From NCBI RefSeq assembly GCF_035645195.1, contig NZ_DASQNA010000013.1:104545-168544 (forward strand): a DNA stretch of 64,000 nucleotides, in the 5' to 3' direction. Shown piece by piece: positions 35,106-43,696 of the stretch. This DNA is from Paenibacillus sp. GTDB lineage: Bacteria > Bacillota > Bacilli > Paenibacillales > YIM-B00363. A model generated the notes under the pieces. That model was not told where the DNA came from, did not search any database, and saw nothing but the letters and a program-made list of their open reading frames with translations. The position numbers were made by a program, and so were the translations under genes. Each line of letters begins with the position of its first letter. Position 1 is the stretch's first letter.

Positions 35106-35141
35106 TCTGGTCTTGGGGCAGAGTCTGGTCTTGGGGCAGAG
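35106..35141. repeat. Two perfect 18-bp tandem repeats between asparaginase and ylbF
   Basis: TCTGGTCTTGGGGCAGAG occurs twice in tandem (35106-35123, 35124-35141), followed by a partial TCTGG. It fills most of the gap between the two convergent genes. No terminator is evident. Confidence 0.8.
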
Positions 35142-35153
35142 TCTGGGCCCGAG

Positions 35154-35600
35154 TCAGCCCCCGCAGCCGCAGCTGCCGCCCGACCCGCAGCCCGCGCCGT
35201 GCTTCGGCAGCGGGTCGTTGCCCGGCACCTTCACCGACTCGGACACGGCGTGCGCGATCGTGACGGAGACGTCGTACAGCAGCTCGTCGAGCGCCTTCTC
35301 CGCGCGCTTGAATTCGCGCGCCGCCTCCACCGTTTCGAGCTCGGCCTCGAGCGCTTTGACCGCGTCGAGCGCCTCGTGGTAATTCGGATGGTAATGCCCG
35401 AACCGCTCGCATTCCTCGAACCGTTCTCTCGCCTTCGCCATCCTCATCCGAAACTTCAGGACGTCCGAATCCTGCTCCATTCGTCCCTTCCAATATAAAT
35501 AATCGGCCATCTCCCGAGAGCGCAGCAGCGCTTCGGCGAGTTCGCCCGTTTTGTCCAGCAGCAAGGCAAAATCCAAGGCCTCGCGTTCCTTCACACTCAT
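35154..35600 (-). CDS. ylbF: YlbF/YmcA family regulator (RicF)
   Basis: RicF forms the Y-complex with RicA and RicT, which carries two [4Fe-4S] clusters, promotes RNase Y maturation of mRNAs and affects competence, biofilm and sporulation. The 148-residue protein is mostly helical with FECERFGHYHPNYHEALDAVKALE. The C-terminal tail has three cysteines in GCGSGGSCGCGG, as expected for a cluster ligand region. The ATG follows GAGGTGAAAATCC. It is 67 nt from the helicase-partner gene. Confidence 0.9.
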   Translation of the reverse strand: MSVKEREALDFALLLDKTGELAEALLRSREMADYLYWKGRMEQDSDVLKFRMRMAKARERFEECERFGHYHPNYHEALDAVKALEAELETVEAAREFKRAEKALDELLYDVSVTIAHAVSESVKVPGNDPLPKHGAGCGSGGSCGCGG

Positions 35601-35667
35601 GGATTTTCACCTCGTCCTCAAGCTATAAGATCACGGTACTTATCATACCATGAATCGTTGTTGCGCA

Positions 35668-37452
35668 CTAGGCTTGTTCGGGCACCAGCAGCTGCGCCTC
35701 GCCGCACGCCGCCGCCGTCACGCTCGCTTCTTCGCCGTCGATGTAGCCCTGCGCGACCCAATCGGCGCCCGACGGCGCGACCCGCTTCGGCACGAAGTCG
35801 ACCTCGCGGCCGTCGACGACGAGGCGCACCTTCGTCCGGACGTCGATCGCCGCTTCCAGCAGCTCCCTCGTCGTGGACGCATGGTACTTGCGCAGCGAGC
35901 GCAGCCACGCCTGCGGCACGGCGGCGAGCTTGTCCCGCAGCGGCTTCGTCCCTTCGGGCGACGGATCGAGCGGGAACAACGCCGCGTTGCGCCGCGAGTA
36001 GACGATGCCGGACGGCGCGGACCGGCGCGCCGCCTCCTCCGGCTTCGCGGCGTCCTCGGACGGCTCCATCGCCGCCGGCGCCCGCTCCCCCGCTTGGCGG
36101 AGGGAAAAGCCTTGCCGCTGCAGCCGGTCGGCGAGCGCCTTCGCCTTGGAGCGGTCGACGATGAAATCGAGCTCGCCGAGCTGCGCCACGAGGCAGGCGG
36201 ACAGCTCCTCGTCGCCGCGGATGTACGCCGCGTCCTTCGCGTCGCGGCAGCGCAGCAGCGTGACGTCTTCCAGCGTCACCGCGCCGTATGCGGCGCTCCA
36301 CTGCCGCAGCGCCGTCTCGACCGGCTCCGGCACGCCGTAGAGCGCATGCGCTTTCAGCGCGGCGAGCAGCCGCTCCGGCTCCCGGCCGCGCGCGAGCGCT
36401 CGCTCCCAGCTCGCCTTCGTCAGCCGGTAGCGGTCGACCGTGTCGCCGCCCGCATATTCCGCGCACGCTTCGAGCTCCCAGCGCGCGGCGAACGGCGCCG
36501 TCGGCGGCACGATGACGTCGAAATCCGGCTGCACGTACCAGCCGTCGTCCTCGTCCGCGCGCTGCGGCTCCGGACGGCGCACCGCCGGCCCGTCCGCGCA
36601 CGCGCCGAGCTCGAGCAGGCCGAACGCCGCCATCGGCCCCGCCCAATACGCGGCTATCGCCTCGCGCGCCTCCTCCTCCGTCCGGCCGTTCGTCGGCACG
36701 CCGGCCGCGAGCAGCGCGTCCGCGAGCCGCCGCAGCGAAAACCAGCGCCCCGCGGGCAAACCGCGAATCGCGGCCGCGGCGTGCTGCAGCCATACGTCGG
36801 CAGGCGTATATACGTCCCACCACAGCGCGGTCAGCTCTTCTTGAATGGCGCCGTTCGGCCGCGCGAGCCAAGCGGCGATGCGCTCCGGCGCCGGTTCGAC
36901 CGCGCCGGGGCCGGGCCGCAGCAGGCCGAGCCGGAGCGCCGCGTCGAACAGCACGGCAAGCGGCTTGTCCAGCTTGTCGCGGTGTAAATAATCGACGGCA
37001 AGGCCCGCCAAATCCTCGTTCGCGACGTCGATGCGCGAAGCCAGCCGCTGCACGTCCTTCTTGTGGAACGTGCCCTTCTGCGTCAGCGTCAGCCCGTTCG
37101 TCGCCGCCTCCGCGACGAAAAACAGCAGCAGCTTCGCAAATCCCGCCTTCGGCTCGTACGACGGCTCGACCGCCTCCTCCGGCGTGGCCGCCTCCCGCAG
37201 CCCCGGCGCGAACACGGCCTGCCAATCGGCGAGCAGACCGGGCGCGAGCGTATGGATCGTCTCGCCCCACGCCTTCCGCCGCGTCTCGACGATGCCGCGC
37301 CCGCGCAGCCGCTCGATGCCGAGCTCCGCCTCGTATCCGGTCAGCCGGCCCCGGCTCGCGCGCTCGAGCGCGCCCGCGTCGAACGGCTCCTCGGCGAAGC
37401 GGAGCACGATCCACTCCAGCGTCCGGCGCTCCGCGTTCGTCAATTCGTTCAT
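35668..37452 (-). CDS. Helicase-associated protein partnered with XPB (PF13625-type domain)
   Basis: The 594-residue protein has no Walker motifs. It begins with a winged-helix-like segment (NAERRTLEWIVLRFAEEPF), and a middle segment WYVQPDFDVIVPPTAPF fits the XPB/Ssl2-like helicase-associated domain. Mycobacteria carry a similar protein directly beside their XPB gene, so the pairing is conserved. GTG/ATG choice: I use ATG 37452, which overlaps the XPB stop by 4 nt; a longer frame to 37518 would lie inside XPB. It probably binds or regulates the helicase; the mechanism is not known. Confidence 0.82.
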   Translation of the reverse strand: MNELTNAERRTLEWIVLRFAEEPFDAGALERASRGRLTGYEAELGIERLRGRGIVETRRKAWGETIHTLAPGLLADWQAVFAPGLREAATPEEAVEPSYEPKAGFAKLLLFFVAEAATNGLTLTQKGTFHKKDVQRLASRIDVANEDLAGLAVDYLHRDKLDKPLAVLFDAALRLGLLRPGPGAVEPAPERIAAWLARPNGAIQEELTALWWDVYTPADVWLQHAAAAIRGLPAGRWFSLRRLADALLAAGVPTNGRTEEEAREAIAAYWAGPMAAFGLLELGACADGPAVRRPEPQRADEDDGWYVQPDFDVIVPPTAPFAARWELEACAEYAGGDTVDRYRLTKASWERALARGREPERLLAALKAHALYGVPEPVETALRQWSAAYGAVTLEDVTLLRCRDAKDAAYIRGDEELSACLVAQLGELDFIVDRSKAKALADRLQRQGFSLRQAGERAPAAMEPSEDAAKPEEAARRSAPSGIVYSRRNAALFPLDPSPEGTKPLRDKLAAVPQAWLRSLRKYHASTTRELLEAAIDVRTKVRLVVDGREVDFVPKRVAPSGADWVAQGYIDGEEASVTAAACGEAQLLVPEQA

Positions 37453-39179
37453 CCCGCCTGCTCCCCTTCCGTCGGCGCGGCTTCCGCCCGCCGTTCTTCT
37501 TCGAGAAACTGCTCCCACTCGACGCTCCGGTACCGGTACCCTTGCTCGACCAAAAACAGCTGCCGCTTCAGCGCGAAGTCGAGCTCCTTCGTCTCCGCCG
37601 ACACAAGCGCGTAAAAATAGGCCGTATTATCGGTCGACTTCGGACGCAGCACGCGGCCGAGCCGCTGCGCCTCCTCCTGCCGCGAGCCGAAGCTGCCCGA
37701 CACCTGAATGGCGACGGCGGCGTCCGGCAGGTCGATCGCGAAATTCGCCACCTTCGAGACGATGAGCACCTCGATCTCCTTGTTTCGGAACGCCGCGTAC
37801 AGCCGCTCCCGCTCCGCGGAAGCCGTCTCTCCCGTAATGAGCGGCGCCCCGAGCTCCTGGGACAGCCGCTTCAGCTGGTCCAAATATTGCCCGATGATGA
37901 GCGCGGGCGCGCCTCGGTGCCTCGCGAGCAGACGCTTCGCCGCCGCCAGCTTGTCCGGATTTTCGCCCGCGATGCGATGCTGCTCCCGCGAGCCGCTCTT
38001 TCGATACGCCTCCATCGTCTCCGGCGCCATCGGCACCCGAATTTCCGCGCATTCGACCCGGGCGATCCACCCCTGCCGCTCGAGCCGCTTCCACGGCACC
38101 TCGAGCCGCTTCGGGCCGACGAGCGAGAACACGTCCTCTTCGTGGCCGTCCTCCCGCACGAGCGTCGCCGTCAGGCCGAGCCGGCGCGTCGCCTGAATGT
38201 CCGCCGTCGCCCGGAACACCGGAGCCGGCAGCAAATGCACCTCGTCGTAAATGACGAGCCCCCAAGGCCGCTCCCGGAACAGCTTCATATGCGAAAATTC
38301 GTCGCTCTTCGTTTTCCGGTGCGTCAGCATTTGGTAGGTGGCGATCGTCACCTGCCGCACCTCTTTGCGGTCGGCGCCGTATTCGCCGATCTCGTCTTCG
38401 GTGAGCGTCGTCTTGTCGAGCAGCTCCGCGCGCCATTGCTTCACCGACGTCGAGTTCGTCGTCAGAATGAGCGTCGCCCGGCCGAGCCGCGCCATCGCGC
38501 CGATGCCGATGACCGTCTTGCCCGCGCCGCACGGCAGCACGAGCACGCCGCTGCCGCCGGACGCGGCGCCGCCGCGGTAGAACGCCTCGACCGCCTCTTC
38601 CTGGTAATCGCGCAGCGCGAACGGTTTGCCCGATTCCCGAAGCGTCGCCCGCAAGGCGATCGGCACCGGCTCCCCCTCTTGATATCCGGCCAAGTCGACG
38701 ACCGGGTAGCCGAGCCGCATCAGCTCCTGCTTCACCGCGCCGCGCTCGATGAGCCGAACGGCGATCGCGTTTTTCTCGGCCGCCGGGCTCGGCTCCCAGA
38801 ACGAACGCAGCGCGTCGTAGGCCGCGATTCGCTTCAGCACGTCGGCGTCCTCGCACCGCAGCACCAGCTGCTTGCCCGCGCGCTCGATGCGGACGAGCCC
38901 GTACCGGTTGACGTACGTCCGAATATCGCGCACGACGCCGGCCGGCACGCCGAATTTCGCATACGCCGACAGCGCTTCGACGATATCGTCCGCCGTCAGC
39001 CCGGCCGACGCCGCGTTCCACAGCGACAGCGGCGTAATGCGGTACGTATGTAGACCGTCCGGACTTTTGCGCAGGTCCGCGAACGCGGCGAGCTTCTCGC
39101 GGGCCGCTTCCGCCAGCGGGTGCCTCGACTCCAGCAGAACGGTGAAATCGTTTTGCACGATCAACGGTTTTTCCTTCAC
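37449..39179 (-). CDS. Bacterial XPB-type DNA helicase (ERCC3 family)
   Basis: XPB is a 3'-5' SF2 helicase used in eukaryotic and archaeal nucleotide excision repair and found patchily in bacteria. An N-terminal damage-recognition-like region (about 1-180) precedes helicase domain 1 with LPCGAGKT (215-222) and DEVH (312-315). The XPB-specific RED motif is present (342-344), followed by helicase domain 2 with QEEAQRLGRVLRP. 576 residues. Start is GTG 39179 after AAGGAGG. It overlaps its partner gene by 4 nt. Confidence 0.94.
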   Translation of the reverse strand: MKEKPLIVQNDFTVLLESRHPLAEAAREKLAAFADLRKSPDGLHTYRITPLSLWNAASAGLTADDIVEALSAYAKFGVPAGVVRDIRTYVNRYGLVRIERAGKQLVLRCEDADVLKRIAAYDALRSFWEPSPAAEKNAIAVRLIERGAVKQELMRLGYPVVDLAGYQEGEPVPIALRATLRESGKPFALRDYQEEAVEAFYRGGAASGGSGVLVLPCGAGKTVIGIGAMARLGRATLILTTNSTSVKQWRAELLDKTTLTEDEIGEYGADRKEVRQVTIATYQMLTHRKTKSDEFSHMKLFRERPWGLVIYDEVHLLPAPVFRATADIQATRRLGLTATLVREDGHEEDVFSLVGPKRLEVPWKRLERQGWIARVECAEIRVPMAPETMEAYRKSGSREQHRIAGENPDKLAAAKRLLARHRGAPALIIGQYLDQLKRLSQELGAPLITGETASAERERLYAAFRNKEIEVLIVSKVANFAIDLPDAAVAIQVSGSFGSRQEEAQRLGRVLRPKSTDNTAYFYALVSAETKELDFALKRQLFLVEQGYRYRSVEWEQFLEEERRAEAAPTEGEQAG

Positions 39180-39232
39180 CCTCGTGAGGCCTCCTTCCGC
39201 GCGGGATGAACATCCCGAAAGTTGTCGTTACG

Positions 39233-39261
39233 AAAAAATCCGTTTTCCCGAAGGAAAACGG
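39233..39261 (-). terminator. Terminator of the CBS-domain gene
   Basis: A perfect 9-bp stem CCGTTTTCC/GGAAAACGG with tetraloop is followed on the minus strand by ATTTTTT. Confidence 0.93.
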
Positions 39262-39278
39262 AGCAGCGGGTTCGGCCG

Positions 39279-39737
39279 TTAGTTCGTGCCGATCGTATGC
39301 TTATGCTTCTCGGAAATTTCGCTGAGCGCCGCGCCCGCTTCCTCCTCGAGCGTGGAGCGCACCGCGAGGTCGCCGATCGCGACGACGCCGACGAGCTCGT
39401 TGCCTTCGACGACCGGCAGGCGGCGGATTTGGTTCTTCGCCATAATTTTCGCCGCTTCGTCGACCGACGTCGTCGGGGGAACGGAGACGACCTCTTGATC
39501 GCTCATGACTTCCTTGACCGCGGTTGAGCCGGAATGCTTCTCCGCGTAGCCGCGAACGACGAGGTCGCGGTCCGTCACGACGCCGATCAGCTGCTTGCCT
39601 TGAACGACCGGGATAAAGCCGATATCGTGCTGCTTCATCTTCAACGCGATTTCGTAAATGTTATCCTGCAACGTCACCGTGACGATGTCGGTTTGCATAA
39701 TGTCTTTCACGGTGCGCACATTTCCGTTTGCATTCAT
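39279..39737 (-). CDS. Two-CBS-domain protein (YhcV/YkuL-like)
   Basis: The 152-residue protein is a single CBS pair: VKDIMQTDIVTVTLQDNIYE...VVTDRDLVVRG and VKEVMSDQEVVSVPPTTSVDEAA...VAIGDLAVRS. CBS pairs bind adenine nucleotides such as AMP or ATP and often sense energy state; here there is no attached enzyme domain. AGGAGGAGG precedes the ATG and a terminator follows, so the gene is monocistronic or the end of a run with the M20 gene 49 nt upstream. Confidence 0.9.
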   Translation of the reverse strand: MNANGNVRTVKDIMQTDIVTVTLQDNIYEIALKMKQHDIGFIPVVQGKQLIGVVTDRDLVVRGYAEKHSGSTAVKEVMSDQEVVSVPPTTSVDEAAKIMAKNQIRRLPVVEGNELVGVVAIGDLAVRSTLEEEAGAALSEISEKHKHTIGTN

Positions 39738-39786
39738 GTCGTCAATCCCTCCTCCTTCTTAGCGTTCCCGGAGAAGGGGAATCCAT

Positions 39787-40938
39787 TCACCGTTTCGTCG
39801 CGAGATCGAACAGCAAATCGACGCTCGTTTCGAGCGCGCGCTCGTCGATGTCGAACAGCGGGTGATGGTGCGGCGCTTTGACTTCGTCGTTGCCGGCGCC
39901 TACGAACAGGAAGCATCCCGGCACTCGTTCCAAGTAATACGCAAAATCCTCGCCGGCCATCAGCGGCTGGCAAACGTTCACGTTCGCGTCGCCGAACCGC
40001 TCCCGCGAGAGCGACAGCACCCGCTCCGTCGGTTCGGCGTGGTTGACGACCGGCGGGTAGCCGAACTGGTAGTCTAGCTCGTATTCGGCGCCGAACATGC
40101 CGCACGTCGCCTGCAGCACCTGCTCGAGCCGCGCCCTCGCATGCGTGCGGCTCTCCGGCGTCATCGTCCGAACCGTGCCTTCCATTCGGCACTCCGAAGC
40201 GATGACGTTGAACGTCGTGCCGGCGTGGAACGAGCCGATCGAGATGACGTTCGGCAAAATCGGGTCCGTGTTTCGGCTCACGATCGACTGGACGTTGACG
40301 ACGAAATGCGAGCCGATCGCCACCGCGTCGATCGCTTGGTGCGGCAGCCCGCCGTGCCCGCCTTTGCCGACGATGCGCAGCGTGAACTCGTCGGACGCCG
40401 CCATGAGCGGACCCGGCGCCGTGTGCACCGTGCATGCCGGGAACTGCGACCATAGGTGAATGCCGTAAATCTCGTCGACGCCCTCGAGCGCCCCGTCTTC
40501 GATCATCGCCTGCGCGCCGCCGGGCGGCATTTCCTCGGCCGGCTGGAACAAGAGCCGCACCGAGCCCGACCACGCCGCGCGTTCGTCGGCGAGCCTTTCC
40601 GCCGCGCCCAGCAGCGCCGCCGTATGCCCGTCATGCCCGCAGGCGTGCATGACGCCTGGCACCGTGGACGCGTATTCCGCACGCTTCTGGTCCTGGATCG
40701 GCAGAGCGTCCATGTCCGCGCGAAGCGCGATGCGCTTGCCGCTTCCCCCGCCGCCGTCCAAATCCGCCACGACGCCGTGGCCGCCGACGCCGGTCCTCAC
40801 GCGCCAACCCATCGCTTCGAGATGCCTGGCCACGAACGCGGACGTCTCTTTCTCCGCGTACGACAGCTCGGGATAGCGGTGCAAATGCCGCCTCCATTCG
40901 ATCACCCGCTCCAGCGTTTCCTTGCGCGTACCGTTCAA
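39787..40938 (-). CDS. M20-family amidohydrolase (N-acyl-amino-acid or hippurate type)
   Basis: Zinc amidohydrolase with the family's LRADMDALPIQD, HACGHDGHTA, FQPAEEMPPGGA, LWSQFPA and AGEDFAYYLE motifs; all metal-binding residues are present. I use the TTG start at 40938, which has GGAAGGAG 9 nt upstream, giving 383 residues. A frame from ATG 40983 lacks a binding site, and the first conserved residues (ERVIEWRRHLHRYPEL) lie after the TTG. The substrate is not determined. Confidence 0.9.
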   Translation of the reverse strand: MNGTRKETLERVIEWRRHLHRYPELSYAEKETSAFVARHLEAMGWRVRTGVGGHGVVADLDGGGGSGKRIALRADMDALPIQDQKRAEYASTVPGVMHACGHDGHTAALLGAAERLADERAAWSGSVRLLFQPAEEMPPGGAQAMIEDGALEGVDEIYGIHLWSQFPACTVHTAPGPLMAASDEFTLRIVGKGGHGGLPHQAIDAVAIGSHFVVNVQSIVSRNTDPILPNVISIGSFHAGTTFNVIASECRMEGTVRTMTPESRTHARARLEQVLQATCGMFGAEYELDYQFGYPPVVNHAEPTERVLSLSRERFGDANVNVCQPLMAGEDFAYYLERVPGCFLFVGAGNDEVKAPHHHPLFDIDERALETSVDLLFDLATKR

Positions 40939-41107
40939 CTCGACCGACTCCTTCCGCGTTTCCGATAACGTATCTATGTACATATAGTAACAGATTTGTA
41001 ACTTTCCATCCCGCAAATAGGTTGCGTTCCATGGTTTATTCATAATATCATGAGGTTGTCACTTCCCGCGAGTGTAACGCGGATCTGGTCCACAGGAGGA
41101 ATGCAAG

Positions 41108-41452
41108 TTGATCATCGAGGACAGCGGCCTGAAAGGCCTGCAGGCGGAATTGGCCGACTTGGACGAATCGTCCGAAAAGCTCGGATTCGTGCGTTGGCAA
41201 TGGGAATATTACCGGGCGACGTACGACTTGAAAATCGAAGATAACCCGAACCGCGAGGAATATTTCCTTCGGATCAACGCGAGAGCCGTCGAAGGCAAAC
41301 TGGAGAACCCGTCCGCCGTATTGGCCGTCGAGGACGTGTACATCGGCAAAGCGTCGTTCCCGCACGGGCTCGACTACGAGTCGCCGGTGCCGGACGCGGT
41401 CATGAAAATCGCGAAGCAAAAGCTTGCCGCGCTGAAGCAGCTGCTTGCGTAA
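41108..41452 (+). CDS. YugN-like family protein (PF08868)
   Basis: The 114-residue protein matches YugN in the pattern GFVRWQWEYYRATYDLKIE, YFLRINARAVEGKLE and VYIGKASFPHGLDYE. Function is unknown. The start is TTG 41108, with AGGAGG eight bases upstream; an ATG at 41101 is out of frame. It is 12 nt before the ftsW-type gene and so probably co-transcribed with it. Confidence 0.87.
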   Translation: MIIEDSGLKGLQAELADLDESSEKLGFVRWQWEYYRATYDLKIEDNPNREEYFLRINARAVEGKLENPSAVLAVEDVYIGKASFPHGLDYESPVPDAVMKIAKQKLAALKQLLA

Positions 41453-41464
41453 CGGTAGGCGTTC

Positions 41465-42670
41465 ATGATGGAGCGGAGAGGGACGCCGGACTTCTTCTTG
41501 CTGTTCATGACCATTCTGCTCGTCGGCTTCGGCATCGTCATGGTGTTCAGCGCCAGCGGGCCCGAAGCCGCCTACCAGCATGGCGACGCGCTCTTTTACA
41601 CGAAGAAACAAATCGCGGCGGCGGGACTCGGCCTCGTGCTGATGCTGACGCTGATGAATATCCCCTATCTCAAGTGGAAGAAAGGGTACCTCCCTTTCTT
41701 TTTCGTCGTATTGGGACTGCTTCTCTTCGTGCTCGGACAAGACGCCGGGAACAAGCCTAAGAGCTGGATCGATCTCGGCTTTTTCTCGCTGCAGCCCGCG
41801 GAATTCGCGAAGCTGTCGATCATTTTGTATTTGGCTTCGCTTATTACGCGCAAGGGAGAGAAATTCGAGAGATTTCGCAGCGGCCTCTTGCCCGTCGCGC
41901 TCGTCGTCGGCTTCGTCGGCGGCCTCATACTGATGCAGCCCGACTTCGGCACGACGGTCGTGTTCCTTTCGTGCAGCGCGATCGTCATCGTCGCGGGCGG
42001 CGCCAATTTGCGCCACCTGCTGCTCGGGGTCGTCGCGCTGGCGGTGGCCGGCGCGCTTTTCTTCGGCGGTCAGCTGATCGGCGGCGGGGACGACGAACCC
42101 GGCTACAAGGCCAAACGGTTTGAATGCTATCTGAATCCGTGGGACGATCCCCAGGGCTGGTGCTGGCAGCACGTGCAGGCGGACATGGCGTTCGGACACG
42201 GCGGGCTGACGGGCGCGGGCTTCGGTCAGAGCGTGCAGAAGCTATTTTACTTGCCGGAGGCGCAGAACGACTTCATCTTCGCAATCATCGGGGAGGAATT
42301 CGGCTTTCTCGGCGTATCGGCGTTCTTGCTGCTGTACGTCGCTTTCCTTTGGCGAGGCATCATCGTCTCGCTGCGCTGCTCCGATCCGTTCGGGACGTTG
42401 GTCGGCATCGGCATTATCGGTATGTTCGGCATCCAAGCGTTCATCAACATCGGCGGGGTGACCCGCACGATTCCGATGACCGGCATCACGCTGCCGTTCA
42501 TATCGGCCGGCGGTTCGTCGCTGCTCGTCAGTCTGATGAGCATGGGCATCCTGCTCAGCGTATCAAGGGACAACGGAACGACCCCAACGAAGCCGGCGCG
42601 CGGCGCCCGCTCTTCGAAAACGTCGCCCGTCTCCCGAGTGCCGGAGCATGTGCCCGCCATTCGATCGTAA
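41465..42670 (+). CDS. ftsW: SEDS-family peptidoglycan glycosyltransferase, FtsW type
   Basis: SEDS proteins polymerise lipid II together with a class B penicillin-binding protein at the septum or side wall. The 401 residues form about ten membrane segments with GFGIVMVFSAS at the start, KPKSWIDLGFFSLQPAEFAKLS, LMQPDFGTT, and the conserved late motifs FIFAIIGEEFGF and TGITLPFISAGGSSL. A basic Thr/Pro/Lys tail of about 30 residues follows. Adjacency to ylaN (ylaN-ftsW in B. subtilis) supports FtsW over RodA or SpoVE. Confidence 0.9.
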   Translation: MMERRGTPDFFLLFMTILLVGFGIVMVFSASGPEAAYQHGDALFYTKKQIAAAGLGLVLMLTLMNIPYLKWKKGYLPFFFVVLGLLLFVLGQDAGNKPKSWIDLGFFSLQPAEFAKLSIILYLASLITRKGEKFERFRSGLLPVALVVGFVGGLILMQPDFGTTVVFLSCSAIVIVAGGANLRHLLLGVVALAVAGALFFGGQLIGGGDDEPGYKAKRFECYLNPWDDPQGWCWQHVQADMAFGHGGLTGAGFGQSVQKLFYLPEAQNDFIFAIIGEEFGFLGVSAFLLLYVAFLWRGIIVSLRCSDPFGTLVGIGIIGMFGIQAFINIGGVTRTIPMTGITLPFISAGGSSLLVSLMSMGILLSVSRDNGTTPTKPARGARSSKTSPVSRVPEHVPAIRS

Positions 42671-42680
42671 ACAAAAAAAA

Positions 42681-42708
42681 GAAAGCTGCCGTTCGCTCGG
42701 CAGCTTTC
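42681..42708. terminator. Bidirectional terminator between ftsW and the second Asp23-family gene
   Basis: A perfect 11-bp stem GAAAGCTGCCG/CGGCAGCTTTC has TTG after it on the plus strand and eight T residues on the minus strand. Confidence 0.9.
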
Positions 42709-42712
42709 TTGT

Positions 42713-42730
42713 CATCTTGGGCCCAAGATG
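42713..42730. repeat. 18-bp perfect palindrome CATCTTGGGCCCAAGATG
   Basis: The palindrome follows the terminator directly and ends 8 nt before the stop of the convergent gene. Loop-free symmetry suits a dimeric protein site as well as a cruciform. Confidence 0.75.
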
Positions 42731-42738
42731 TTGGTTCG

Positions 42739-43119
42739 TTACCTGACCCGCGGGTTCGCCGCCGGCTCCTCCGGCTCTTCGTCGGGAAGTTGCACGCCCT
42801 CCACCTTCACATTCACCTCGACGACCGTAAGGCCGGTCATCGTCTGCACAGCCTCTCTTACGCGTTCCTGCAGCTGCCAGCAAACATCGTGAATGGCGAC
42901 GCCGTAATGGACGATGACGCGTAAATCGATGGCCGCCTCGCGTTCGCCGACCTCGACCGATACGCCCTTCTGCGCGTTCTTCCCGGATAGGCGCTTCGCC
43001 CATCCTTCCGAGATGCCTCCCGACATCGCCGCGATCCCAGGCGTCTCGAGCGCAGCCAAGCCCGCAACCGTAGCGACCACATCGTCCGAAATGCGAATGA
43101 TGCCGCTGCTCTCCGTCAC
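42739..43119 (-). CDS. Second Asp23/Gls24 family protein (YqhY-like)
   Basis: This 126-residue protein has the Asp23 pattern GIIRISDDVVATVAGLAALE, VSVEVGEREAAIDLRVIVHYG and VVEVNVKVEGVQL. It is a divergent paralogue of the protein at 5320-5679 and has a Glu/Pro-rich C-terminal tail. Family roles include envelope stress and control of fatty-acid synthesis (YqhY). The start is GTG 43119 after AGAGGTGAG. A terminator lies between it and ylaN, so it is probably its own unit. Confidence 0.88.
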   Translation of the reverse strand: MTESSGIIRISDDVVATVAGLAALETPGIAAMSGGISEGWAKRLSGKNAQKGVSVEVGEREAAIDLRVIVHYGVAIHDVCWQLQERVREAVQTMTGLTVVEVNVKVEGVQLPDEEPEEPAANPRVR

Positions 43120-43193
43120 TGCAACTCACCTCTTCCCGTTAGCTGTAGTTCCATTGTAAAGGGTTTCCCCGAAGCCTGCAACTGCGCTTCGAA

Positions 43194-43224
43194 CAAAAAC
43201 AAAGCGGCCCCGTCCCGGGACCGC
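43194..43224 (-). terminator. Terminator of ylaN
   Basis: Minus-strand GCGGTCCC/GGGGCCGC (one internal mismatch) is followed by TTTGTTTTTG right after the ylaN stop. Confidence 0.7.
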
Positions 43225-43225
43225 G

Positions 43226-43525
43226 TCACGCGTTCAAGTTCTGATTGACGGCGAGCGCCTCGTACAGCTGCGCCAAATTCCGCTCCAGCTTGACGAGCAG
43301 CTGCTTGCCTTCGGCTTCCTGCAGCAACCCGGCCCGTACGGCGAAATCGATCTCCCGGGACAGCCCGTACATCTGCGTGTCCAGCACTTCCTCGTACAGC
43401 GGGCACTTGCGCGTCGCGAGGTTTTCCATCTGCACTTGGATCAAGTTTTCTATCTTGTTCGCATCCTCCTGCAGCAGCTGCAAAGCCTTCTGCGACAGTT
43501 GGGACATCCATTCCGAAGACGTCAT
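43226..43525 (-). CDS. ylaN: YlaN family iron-homeostasis protein (Fur-interacting)
   Basis: The 99-residue helical protein matches B. subtilis YlaN: KALQLLQEDANKIENLIQVQMENL, CPLYEEVLDTQMYGLSREIDFAVR and LERNLAQLYEA. YlaN binds Fe(II) and Fur and relieves Fur repression when iron is short; it is essential in some conditions. A GGGGGG-type site lies 8 nt before the ATG. ftsW is a near neighbour on the other strand, as in B. subtilis. Confidence 0.93.
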   Translation of the reverse strand: MTSSEWMSQLSQKALQLLQEDANKIENLIQVQMENLATRKCPLYEEVLDTQMYGLSREIDFAVRAGLLQEAEGKQLLVKLERNLAQLYEALAVNQNLNA

Positions 43526-43621
43526 GCCGCGTTCCCCCCACCCGATAAAACGATGATAGCTTTATATTAGTCGAAAACGCCCGTACATACAAGTTGGGAA
43601 GGGCTAGAAGGTTCATAGACG

Positions 43622-43663
43622 CCGAACGGCCGCCATGCGGGTCGCCCGCTGACGGCCGTTCGG
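43622..43663. repeat. Inverted repeat after the HPr-like gene
   Basis: CCGAACGGCCG (43622-43632) and CGGCCGTTCGG (43653-43663) pair perfectly over 11 bp, with an inner GCGGG-TCG-CCCGC hairpin. There is no T-tract, so it may be a non-intrinsic 3' end or a stability hairpin. Confidence 0.6.
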
Positions 43664-43696
43664 GTATAGAGGTTCGACTATCGATCCGGCGTATCG

